Positions 48,901-60,300 of a DNA stretch of 64,000 bases are shown here, piece by piece; within the stretch, counting starts at the first letter, position 1; every line of letters starts with the position of its first letter. Made by a program: the position numbers and the translations under genes. The notes beneath the pieces were generated by a model that saw nothing but the letters and a program-made list of their open reading frames with translations, was not told the DNA's origin and did not search any database. This DNA is from Cyclina sinensis (lineage: Eukaryota; Mollusca; Bivalvia; Venerida; Veneridae), in contig JAAONU010000016.1 of assembly GCA_012932295.1 (NCBI GenBank), positions 30,193,290-30,257,289 of the forward strand. Direction: 5' to 3'.

Positions 48901-49782
48901 GAACTAGCATACTAGCTTATAAACCTATAAATGATAGAACTAGCATACTAGCCTTTAAACTTATAAATGATAGAACCAGCATACTAGCTTATATACTTAT
49001 AAATGATAGAACTAGCATACTAGCTTATAAATTTTTAAATGATAGAACTAGAATACTAGCTTATAAACTTATAAAATGATAGAAATAGCATACTAGCTTA
49101 TAAACTTATAAATGGTAGAACTAGAATACTAGCTTATAAACTTATAAATAATAGAACCAGCATGCTAGCTTATAACTTTATAAATGATAGAACTAGAATA
49201 CTAGCTTATAAACTTATAAATGATAGAACCAGCGTACTAGCTTATAAACTTATAAATGATAGAACTAGCATACTAGCTTATAAACTTATATAAATGATAG
49301 AACCAGCATACTGGCTTAAAAATTTATAAATGATAAAACTGGAATACTGGCTTATAAACTTATAAATGATAGAACTAGCATACTAGCTTATAAACTTATA
49401 AATGGTAGAACTAGAATACTAGCTTATAAACTTATAAATGATAGAACCAGCATGCTAGCTTATAACTTTATAAATGATAGAACTAGAATACTGGCTTATA
49501 AACTTATAAATGATAGAACCAGCATACTAACTTATAAACTTATAAATGATAGAACTAGAATGCTGGCTTATAAACTTAGAAATGATAGAACTACTATACT
49601 GGCTTATAAACTTATAAATAATAGAACTAGCATACTAGCTTATAAACCTATAAATGATAGAACTAGCATACTAGCTTTTAAACTTATAAATGATAGAACC
49701 AGCATACTAGCTTATATACTTATAAATGATAGAACTAGCATACTAGCTTATAAATTTTTAAATGATAGAACTAGAATACTCT
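45964..49782 (+). repeat. 36-bp satellite array, about 105 units, with higher-order duplication
   Basis: Units of the type ATAAATGATAGAACTAGCAT then ACTAGCTTATAAACTT run for 3.8 kb. Variants (GAATACTGGC, ACCAGC, TTTTAAA, AATATC insertions) recur in the same order in separate blocks. Landmark TATAACTGATAGAACTAG occurs at 46141, 47643 and 48051, and a 351-base block at 46820 recurs at 48729 (offset 1909) and largely at 49452. The unit is 12 codons long, so long frames such as ILAYKLINDRTS repeats arise. These are by-products of a stop-poor frame. Confidence 0.97.
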
Positions 49783-51803
49783 ACCGTTTATTTATAGAAA
49801 CATTTACTTTCTATGGGAGACTTTTTTGCTATTTATTGTATTCTTGGGTCCCCTTTTCTTTGTTGTCTGCGTCTCTTCAATCTTCTAATTAGGATAACAG
49901 TTAAGAACTAACCCCGAATCTCAATATTTCCGCAAAAGACAACATTCATTTGTTGGATATCTTTGTCCAGACAGCGTCTCGCAACGAAATAATTCTGTTA
50001 ACACGTGTAGTTACCAGTTAACTATATTTATTTCTATGTTGTTGGTTAAGTTCCTTTAAATCAAACGCAGTAACTGAATTTTATGTAAAGGTAGAAAACG
50101 AAATCTTGATTACTGTTTGAACGGTGTCTTATGTTTTCTATGAAATTGAAATGTGTCTTTCCAGTTGCAAAATGGTTTGCACTGAAATTTGCGTGTTAGA
50201 TTTGTATTTTCAGTGGAAATTAGACATTCCCTGAAACCTTTTTGGTAAAATGGGCGTTTTAGATTTTCTTTACGTGAAATAAATCTTTGTCGCAAGGCCG
50301 AAAACGGATTAAAGAATTTGCTTACTTCATGAAGGGGGAGAAACGACACAGTAGTGGTAGCCTGCGTTACATTCTCAAATAGGCCTCAATGATTGGTATG
50401 AAATAGTTTTTGTTTGCCATTTCTTCAGGGAACATGTTTTTTTTTAATTCATTTTTTGAGTCTTACATGTGAATGATTGCATTTTCTGTCACACCAGGAG
50501 CGATAATCAGTAAAAACCGAAAAAACCTTCGTGAATTCTATTTTCTTCAAAATCATCTAAAATGAATTGTATTGATTACCCAGTGTCAAGGCGTAAGTCG
50601 AAAATTAAAAAGCATATTGAATCTTTATAAAGAGAGTTGTTGTTGTAGCAGTTTTGGGAGGATAGCCATTTATTACAAATGCATACTAATTTGGTTGCTG
50701 TTCGCAAGGAATTTTTTTCAAACGCATGTTCTTCAACTTATCAGTTATTTTTCATCTAAATGAGGCAATACAATGTACTAAATCTCAGGGTATGTCCCTT
50801 TAAGTCACTTCGAATTGCATCAGACTTATTTAAATACTGAATTAATACCATGGGTTAAAAAGATTTCTAAGAAATATGACAGAATGTATCCTGCTTCTCC
50901 TTTTTTTGTTGGTTAAAACAATACCTATTTAACAAGCGATTCGTTAATTAAGAGCCTTATTTTCATACATAACTTGTCAGAAGCCGTCCTTTGATTTCTA
51001 ATGCAAGACATGATTTATGTATTTTACACTGTTTTTTTAGATATAAAGCGTGTTTTTTTACATTTTCCTAGAAGGAAATTAATTGAAAATTCAATTAAAT
51101 TTAACACCTGCGCCTTCTATACATATTTAAATATAAAGACACATGGAGTACTTTAATATAAAATTGTACAATAAAACAAAACTTTAAATATGTTTGATGC
51201 CTACAAAAATTCATGCTTACTGAACAAGTAGAATCTGACCGATGTTGAGAAGAAAAGGCTATGATATTTGTAAAAGTTAAAAGTAATGATAAAAAGGTTT
51301 CTCGACTTCAGTAAACATCAAACAATAAAGTAACCAACTTGGATTTTCAACATTTGGATGCCTTTTTGGTTTTCAATTTACTGCTTCAATAAAAGTTCAA
51401 TAATTAAACTACACCAATAACCGCTTCAAGAGTTTTGTACCTTGTCACTTCATAAATCTTATCAGATATAAAGTCATGCCATATCGTTTCATAACACGCG
51501 ATATGATCCGACCCAGTAATTGTTAATTTTCCTTTACAAGCTATTAACATTAAGGTAAATGTTTTCGGGCGATCAGTAATTAATTCCAGTGGCTCATCCT
51601 ACTGACCCTTGGGACGATAGGTTGACATTTATCATTATTTAGTTCAAAATGTAGTTAAGTAATTAAGTAGTGTAACACGGAATCGCTGCATCAGTAGCAG
51701 CAGCAGCCAAATGGGTGATTAGAGGTGATTTTTTCCCCCTAGGAATCATTGAAAAAGATACTTCTCACAAGCAGTCACTACCAGACCCTTTGCTTGTTGT
51801 TTT
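49783..51803. other. intergenic
   Basis: No gene or element recognised. Confidence 0.4.
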
Positions 51804-52663
51804 AGCTCAACTGAGCACACATTTTCTTTCCACGCAGAAGTGTGGTTGCTATGGACACTACAATAAAAGTCTAAAACAATTACTCATGCCTAAAACCACA
51901 ATGCATAGAGCTCTGAAAATTGGTGTGTAGCATTGTCGGTTGGTCTACACATATTGTTCAAGTTATGTTCCTGGAGGCCACTGTTGGCCCTACCTGAGCT
52001 GTCACACTTTACAGAAAAATATACAGAAAAATCTTTAAAATTTTCTTTTCTGAAACCATACAGTCAATAGTCCTGTTGTTTTATGAAAGATTTACGATCC
52101 AAGTTGACATTTAGTACATGTAGCAAGACTCTTCAAACTTTTCTGCTGTAGGCTCAATATTTGTTCTACACCGAGGTTAGATGTTTTACATAGACCTATA
52201 TAGCCACAAATTTTAAACAATAAGGCTGTGAACTGAAACTGAAAATGTAGCATTGTCTACCGAACCCGTACCAAGATAAAATTATGTTAAGATTATGTTA
52301 TCTCTAGGGTCATTGTTGACCCCGCCCTTGAGGTCAGATGATTTACATAGGCTCATTTAAATAACTTTTACACATGTTTTACATATAAATATACAGATAA
52401 ATCTTCTAAACTGCTCTTGTCCGAAACCACAAGGCCCGTACTTTGCCTAGTGGACCTTTTCCAAGACTGTTCAAACTCCATTAAGTCACTATCAGTTCCA
52501 CCATTGAGGACATATGTTTTACACATACTGTATAGCCGACTTTTAGAAATCTTTTTCGTATAAAACATGAAAATTTTATATTTTGATTGTTAACCATCTA
52601 CAGTAGGACTTGTCGTTTTTCAGCAGTTACACAGGTATGAGCGATTAAGGAGCATCATGATCT
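51804..52663 (+). mobile_element. family A-like element, degenerate
   Basis: The left end AGCTCAACTGAGCAC and the right end CAGGTATGAGCGATTAAGGA, followed by an AGCATCATGATCT hairpin, parallel the ends at 10.2 and 41.3 kb. The interior has GGTCATTGTTGACCCCGCC and relatives, as in the 41-kb copy. Non-coding. Confidence 0.55.
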
Positions 52664-53080
52664 TTGGGATTTTATAAGAATACTCGCAGTTCTTTTTTTA
52701 AATTTAATACCACATGGACTGACAGCAAGAAAACAGTACCATCAGTTATATTGTCTAATTTTGTATTATTTTGAAGATTGCATCAAGTTTACTAATGAAG
52801 CATAAATATATTAAACTGATCCCTGTTAAGTCTCACGAATCAATGCACGTGCTACAGTTAGATGAACACCAATTTATTTAATCTGCAAATCGTTTGCTAT
52901 TCTGATAAGAACGCAACTGTACTTATTCTCACATATTAAATTGCCATTTTCACCAATAGGGGATGTTAGCGTTCAGTGATAACTGTTTAAATGTCTACAT
53001 TTTGTCAAGAATTGACTACCGGTATAAAATCGACCAATACATCGGCGAAAACCGAATACAGTTACGATTTCAGTATCCAT

Positions 53081-53110
53081 AGAATAGAATAGAATAGAAT
53101 AGAATAGAAT
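53081..53110 (+). repeat. AGAAT microsatellite
   Basis: Six pentanucleotide copies. Confidence 0.95.
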
Positions 53111-53206
53111 CCATATATCTGATGACTGTTGTCTGTTCTCAGAATAGCTAAGATTTTTAAGTATGTTTATCAAAGAATCACAGACAAATCAGGCCTGTTA
53201 TCTGTT

Positions 53207-53250
53207 GTAAAACAACAACAACAACAACAAAACCCAACAACAACAAAACA
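53207..53250 (+). repeat. CAA microsatellite
   Basis: CAA-rich tract, interrupted. Confidence 0.9.
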
Positions 53251-53449
53251 AACAACATACCATCAACTGAAATGCCTTTGCCTCTTACACATGACAGGAG
53301 AAAATAATTTCTTCTAAATACTAAAATGAGATTTGTTCAACAGCAGTTTTTCCGGCGGTACATTGAATCTCACAACAAATGCTACCTTCTTACTACCTTC
53401 TTATAAACATGAAAGGTCGTAACAGACAGATGCAGTGCATCTTGAAATT

Positions 53450-53526
53450 GCCTACCCAGGACGGGATTGGAACTCAGATTTTCACGCATCGTAAACCAAC
53501 GCTCTAACCACTGAACCAAAGAATCG
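53450..53526 (-). repeat. tRNA-derived SINE head
   Basis: The minus strand reads TTTGGTTCAGTGGTTAGAGC (A-box) and, about 35 bases on, GAGTTCCAATCCCGTCC (B-box). The spacing and arm order are tRNA-like. The B-box has a C-to-A change and the acceptor stem is poor, so I call it a SINE. Confidence 0.7.
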
Positions 53527-53852
53527 ATTTCCTGATGAAGTTGTCAAAGGCTTTACTTATATTAGTATGGGTCGGTGTACCATAACAATAATGATATTTT
53601 TATCCTTGAAAGCATTTTGATAAATAAAACCTATTGTTATAATGTACGATAGAGGCAAAAGCAAACAGGAAAATTTTAGACAAGCAGAATTCAGTTCCGC
53701 TACAACTGTGATCAGAAACCAGAAGCAATCCGGCTTGGCAAGGGCAACATCATAAAGATTGACAGTAGGTCTAGAGTATAAAGTCAAAAGTCTGTTTCCA
53801 TGTCATGTCGGAGAAACGAAGTTGTAGCTTCTTTTACACCCTTTGATATCAT

Positions 53853-54896
53853 TTTTATGCCCCCCCCCCCCTTCAAAGAAGAGGGGGTATATTGCTTTGC
53901 ATTTGTCTGTCTGTCGATCGGTCCGTAGACCAAATGGTTTCCGACCAATAACTAAAGAATGCTTAGGCCTAGGAACTTCAAACTTGGTAGGATGATTGTC
54001 CATCACCAGTAGATGACCCCAATTGATTTTAGGGTCAAGGGGTCAAAGGTCAAGGTCACATTGACTTTGTAGGTAGTAACGGTTTCCGACCAATAACTAA
54101 AGAACGCTTAGGCATAGGAACTTCAAACTTGGTAGGATGATTGTCCATCACCAGTAGATGACCCCTATTGATTTTGAGGTCATTAGGTCAAAGGTCAAGA
54201 TTACAGGGACCTTCATCCTAAAAACGGTTTCCGATCAATAACTAGAGAACACTTTGACCTAGGTTTACCAAACTTGGTTTGCTAGTTGGTCATTACCAGT
54301 AGATGACCCCTATTGATTTTGAGGTCATTAGGTCAAAGGTCAAGCTCACAGGGACCTTCATCCTAAAAATGGTTTCCGATCAATAACTAGAGAACACTTT
54401 GACCTAGGTTCACCAAACTTGATGTGCTGGTTGGTCATCACCAGTAGATGACCCCTATTGACTTTGAGGTCATTAGGTCAAAGGTCAAGATCACAGAGAC
54501 TTTCATCCTTAAAACGGTTTTCGACCAATAACTAGAGAACACTTTGACCTAGGTTCACCAAACTTGGTATACTGGTTGGTCATCACCAGTACATGACCCC
54601 TATTGATTTTGAAGTTATTAGGCCAAAGGTCAAGATTACAGGGACTTTCATCCTAAAAACGGTTTCCGATCAATAACTAGAGAACGCTTTGACCTAGGTT
54701 CACCAAACTTGGTATGCTGGTTGGTCATTACCAGTAGATGACCCCTATTGACTTTGAGGCATTAGGTCAAAGGTTAAGGCCACAGGGACTTTCATCCTTA
54801 AAACAGTTTCTGATCAATAACTAGAGAACACTTTGGCCCAACCACAAGCAATTAGGTGCTGCCGGGGGGCATTTATGTTTAACAAACATTTCTTGT
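53853..54896 (+). mobile_element. family B 145-bp-unit element, best-preserved copy
   Basis: The leader TTTTTATGCCCCCC with a CTTCAAAGAAG hairpin closed by GAGGGGG is followed by six units. Their ATTAGG-type anchor lies at 54037, 54182, 54327, 54472, 54617 and 54761, so the spacing is 145 four times and then 144. Each unit carries AGGTCAAAGGTCAAG. The right end is GGGGGGCATTT, hairpin ATGTTTAACAAACAT and TTCTTGT. No coding capacity. Confidence 0.88.
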
Positions 54897-57018
54897 TTAT
54901 GAGTGGCTTGATATCCGTGACTGGCATCATGTTCTTTGAGTTTGTCTTTTGTGTTTTATACATTGTAAGAAATTGGATGAAAGATATAACGTGAAGAAGT
55001 CTGGTGGGATTTGATTGAAAAGCGCACTCGTTTATACAGGAATTATATTGCTTCACTGAATACCTTGCCTGGCAACACGCCTCTAGTTCGGGTTGTCGTC
55101 CATATCTCGTTTAGGTTTATATGAGAGTGCAATTAATAGCTTGCATTATCCTTTTAAGTGCGTGATTCGCATGAATTTTTAAAAAAGGGTCGAAGTTCCC
55201 TCTCGAAAGTATTCAAATAGACCAACGATAAAATGGGAATGTTGGCCGCCATTCTGCTGTCCGTTTCATGAAAGTTTTACAAACTAGCTGCTTCAGGAAG
55301 AGAAATCGTAAATGTGTTTCCTCAGCCTTTATAATATATATTTTTGTCTCAACATACACATATTTTTGTCATTTTTATAACTTTGCCTATTTTTGGTTGA
55401 CCTTAATTGACTTTGGTCTCAGAGGTAAGTAAACCGCCAGATATATAGGTCAGTCATGTGTCACAAGTAGGATTAAGTTTATTAAGATTTACGGTCTATT
55501 TTATGCATGTTTCGGGACAAAAATAGACATTTTTTCCTTTTATAGTATGTTGATCAGAAATACTTTCATAATTGCCATAGCGCACTTCAAACAGAAAATA
55601 AAGCACATTATAGTTAGCTGATATGCCGTGATCATATATAGATACCGTATTATGTATGGTCATTATGAATAAGAAAAGGTATACATATATATGAATTACA
55701 TTATAGAGGGTCTTTCTCTAGAGAGGGAAAAGGATTGAAATTTATGACCATTTAATTGAATATCTTACTCAGCAAGATTTCCTGTTGTGACCACACAGAT
55801 AATGATATTATAACTTCGAATTCTAAATATACGACAGTTGCTTATAACAAATGCAGCGTATTACAAACATTTCAGACACTTTTATGCCTCCTTTGTCCAA
55901 GCATAAATTCACTTCTATTTCACAGATGTCATAATTATTTAATTCTAGTGCATACTTTTAGTTCGTTTAACTAGACTCTTTACTTTTAATCAATGTCGAG
56001 TACCGAAAATGTTCATAGCAAAAGTCGAAAAAGAATTACACACGATAATGTGCTTCAGTTTAATATAAAATTCATATCGTTTCGCAGATTATATGCATTC
56101 AGAAAGAAAGCTAGAAATAAATCAATTACCAAAACTTGCAATGAACGTAAAATTAAAAAAAAAAAACAAAAACAAAAAACACAACAAAACAAAAACAAAA
56201 CTACTAAAAAAACAACAAAACAAAACAAAATAAAAAAGGGGGGATTCATTTTTTCCCGTTAACCATTTTAATTCTTATTCTTAATTCTTATATAATATTA
56301 TATATATAATTGAATATAAACCATACCATTTTCATCTGAAACCTGACATTGCCATTGTCTTCTGAGTAACCAATGAGCCACTTTGAAGGAGAGAAAAGGA
56401 GAAATTATGAACAACAATTATGTAAGGGTTGGAGAATATTGTAAATAATTGTACGAAATATATAATATTATTTAAAACAGTTGGACGTAGAGGAAAATTC
56501 TGCTTCTAATCTTTTTTAGCCTCAAGCAAACATGTAACCTTTTTAGGTTAGTTATTGTCAGAATAATCACTATCATTTGTCACAGATAACATTTATTTGC
56601 ACAGTGACTAATTGTGTTATGAATTTTATTCCTCATGGGATTCAGAGATTTGAAGCATAAATTGTGTCATAAACACATATACTAGGACAATAACTAGGAC
56701 CTTAACCATGCGTGTGAATGAAAAATCACCATTTCTAAACAGTTTTGACCCGGGCTTTGAAGTAAAGATTTAAATATAGAAATAGTGTGCCTTGTGTGTT
56801 TATGAATATACGTGATAAAAATTTAAGTTACACCAGACTTTGAAACGGAGTCGGTGTGAAAACATAGTTGTTTGTCTTCTGAAATACATGTAGTCGAGTT
56901 CAGCATGCTCCTAGTACCTGTTGTCATACCGTGTCAGGCAGCTTCCTTCGATTTTACATTTACATGTTTATTTTCTGATATAAGAATTACAATAACATAG
57001 TCTGTATGTTTGTAACAA
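54897..57018. other. intergenic; A-rich tract
   Basis: No gene recognised. An AAAAC-rich tract lies at 56150-56236. On the minus strand at 55252 GAATGGCGGCC overlaps an ATG that opens a 33-codon frame (MAANIPILSLVY onward), another YY1-like start context without exon support. Confidence 0.35.
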
Positions 57019-57105
57019 GTTTTAATCGCAATTTGTTGCTAGTAGGTTCTAGTTTTAATCGCAATATGTTGCTAGTAGGTTCTAGTTTAAATCGCAATAA
57101 TTACA
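57019..57105 (+). repeat. 33-bp minisatellite, about 2.6 copies
   Basis: GTTTTAATCGCAATATGTTG followed by CTAGTAGGTTCTA recurs with period 33, the last copy partial. Confidence 0.9.
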
Positions 57106-57231
57106 ATAAATCAAAAATTTTATTATATAATTATAAAGTTTAATGAAATACTGAGAAATATTGATGAAATAAAATGCGTATTTTCATTTTCCGTATTTAC
57201 ACTGTATAAATTATTTTTCACTGCAAATACA

Positions 57232-57316
57232 GGATTTATTTTCATCTCGTGGTATGAAAATTATCATATTTCACTTGTGGCTATCGCTTTTCATACCAAG
57301 AGATGAAAATAAATCC
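57232..57316. repeat. inverted repeat, 29-bp arms
   Basis: GGATTTATTTTCATCTCGTG and following bases (57232-57260) pair with 57288-57316, with one or two mismatches around a 27-base centre containing ATATTTCAC and GTGGC. The same arm sequence occurs at 62.7 kb, and the core motif occurs in the 2.63-kb palindrome. Confidence 0.88.
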
Positions 57317-60300
57317 CGTTTTTATAGAAAGAACTTGAAAAGTCTCTATATTTTTGCAGTTGAACTGAAATCTGTCACTCACGTACACTTTTATAATTTT
57401 GGACGTCTTGATTTTCTTCTCTTTCAGGTGTGTGTGGTTATCTTATTTTCATTATCCACCGTCATTTTCTTAATCTATATTATATTTTTATGTTCGCAAA
57501 TAGAAAACAAAACATTACTCTATTCAAAAAGGTTTAAAGATATTGTATGTAAAGTTCAGTCACAACATCCGTATATAAAAAACTATGGCAAAAGTCTACG
57601 TAATTCTGGGACATCCCTCGTACTGACCTTTATGCGAATAAGCGTATCTGTATTTCAGGTCTGTGCTGTTTGGGGGTCACCTGCAGTCACACCTTCTTAA
57701 ACCAAAAACGTCCATAATACACCAGACATAATTTTGCATGGTTTCATTTGATAGGCAGAGCAGATATTTCCCCCTATCCGTCCAAATTTGTGTTCGATAC
57801 ATTGTCAGTAACACTTAAAGTACACTTAAACCATTTGAACTGAATCTCATGACACATCAAAATTGTTTGCAGAAGTAAACTTGCGATACATGGTCGGATC
57901 ATAGCGTCCCATAACATGCGATGTGAACTGATCGGGTATCGTTAAATGGCTTTCAGTTGACAGTTAATAGAGCTTACATGAGTGTTGACAATATAGAGCT
58001 TACATGAGTGTTGACATAAAGTCACACTTTTGAATTACTATCTTTGAAAGACTTTATCCATGGTTTAAAGGTATCAAACAAACCCTCCAAATATCAAGGT
58101 CATCAGGATGTTATATCTCGTCCGGCCACGTTTATGCAGATGTAAAGAGTAAGTATTTATTATTGTGGAATAAAACTAAAGCTATGCGTATAATTAAGAG
58201 GATGAGAAACAGTTGAATTGAACTCGATTACCGTTGAACATCTGATAAAAGAAAATTAAACATACTTCACTGTAGCTATGTCTTGTGATCATATACAGAT
58301 GCCACTTACGGCCATTACCTACCACAAAAAAAACACGTGAAATATGCTTAGTGTCATTCTCTGCATTGTTCCGACGGCAAAGGGTTGGGAATTATGGAGA
58401 TATAATTGAAAATCTTGCATAATAATATTTCCTGTTGTGACCACACTACTTACATATCTCTTTATTCTCCTGAGATTATTATGAATATTAACCATACTCC
58501 AGAACTTGTTATGTATTAAAAGCCACATGTTATAGCTGGATGACGTTTCTCAGTTCTGAAGCGCTACTAGTATCATGGTACCACTTGCATCTTACCCTCA
58601 CTATTTTTGTAACATGAATAAAACTGTAAGCAAGAATCTTTAAAGAGCCATCTAGTGTTTCTAGCAAGGGTTTTCAAATGATGCCCCAGGTATCATTTTT
58701 TATCTTCATTCCGGGTGTGATAACGTTGTACATTAGACTTATTGGAAAATCTTGTTAAACGTCCTAGTCTGACAACCCAAAGAAGAGAGCATTTACAATT
58801 TTCTCTGAAGTATTTTCTACTCGAGTTTACCAAGTTTGTTCAAACGTTTGCCCCCTGAGATCTTTATCATTTTAAGCACCCCCAAGGATCACATTATCTT
58901 ATGGAAAATATTTAGAAATATACTTTTATATCTCTTGTCACAAACTAAAACCCTAGAACTTTTAAATGTAGCTGTTAGCATTGTCTCGTTATTTTTCAAA
59001 TATGGAGTTTGATTTCTTTGTCACCCCATAGTTTTTAGCAGTTCTACTCTTACGAGCGGTTCTGGACCATCTTTTGCATCTTGTTATGTAAGTGATCGCT
59101 GCTCTAGTAAGGAAATACATGTATATTGATTTCTGTAAATTAACATAATTTCATCATGAATTGATTTGCGTTTTCGGTGAGATTAATTATCTGCAAATAT
59201 AGAAAAATAAGAGCGCGGTCATGCACGCGCTTTTCGCGCGGCGAAATGTTTTCAAGGTTCGATAATCCGCATAATTTAAAGCTATTCAGAGTTTCTGTAG
59301 ACGTTGTAAGATTTAGTTTCGATCCGTAGTCTGGAATTCAGATTGTTTATACGTTCAGTGCAAGAAAAAATTCAAATAGAGGATTACCTCTTATCGGAAT
59401 AAAATAACTTCTTCCTAATGATTTAAGTTTCGTGACAAAAATTAAATTCTTAAATTTCTGTATAGCTTTCAGATATTTATGATAAACCTCTGGGAAATCA
59501 AGAAAGTTAAACCTAAAAGCGGTGCATATGCATACCAAACATTTGTGATTATTTTATTGCACTCGGTAAAATATTGTGTTAAAATCTGCTTTTTTTCTTT
59601 ATCGATTTACTGTTTTTTTTCCGACTGTTAAAGGGGAAGAAAACTTCGTTTAACTTCATACATAAACGCATTGACGAAAATTATCCCCCTTTTGAATATT
59701 TTTTCTAAATTTGAAGGCTGATTATTTTGCACTAAATTGAAAGTTTGACTTTATATAAACAGAATGTTCAACTTTAAGTTTAAACGTATTTATTTCCAGA
59801 TTATTTACATGTTAACAAATACGTTGCTTCACACATAGCTGTACTATAAATTCCAAGACATGTATTACAATGGAAGACATGGTCTTACAGCATTCTTCTA
59901 ACATTTTTATGAGTGTTAACATATTTCACAGTCGATTACCGCACCAAAGCTCTCAGTTTATGGCGAACATAAAACATTATAACTTTTAAATCAGTAAAAT
60001 GATGCAAACATTTGTAAAACTTTACAAATAATGAGCAACCTACAAAAAAAAATCTTTCAGAATTTTATCGAGTTCATTTCTAATGTGACTGTTATCAGAA
60101 TTAACTACAACTCTGAATTTGATCATGACTGCCAAATAAAATATTTGCTTAAATATTCATTTGCCTGATCGCAATTCTACCTTATTTCAAACATTTTGAG
60201 TAAAAGTGAACATGTTGAATTGACTTATACAGGCACAAGGTATGATCTTACACTGTCTTCGATTAATGAGGCGTCTTGTATGCCTTGTGTCTTTATCTAA

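Noticed and set aside
45964..49782. Long repeated reading frames (ILAYKLINDRTS-type, 116-146 codons) as a repeat protein
   Set aside because: The 36-bp unit equals 12 codons and happens to lack stops in one frame. Indels break the frame many times, there is no signal or start context, and the AT-rich satellite explains it fully.
45964..49782. CRISPR-like array
   Set aside because: Units are contiguous variants of one sequence with no unrelated spacers, in a eukaryotic genome.
53450..53526. Functional tRNA gene (also at 11775-11858 and 33079-33150)
   Set aside because: A and B boxes are present, but acceptor and anticodon stems do not pair, and the sequences resemble SINE heads.
57254..57700. 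148-codon frame with a hydrophobic stretch
   Set aside because: It begins inside the 57.2-kb inverted repeat, is AT-rich and has no recognisable family.
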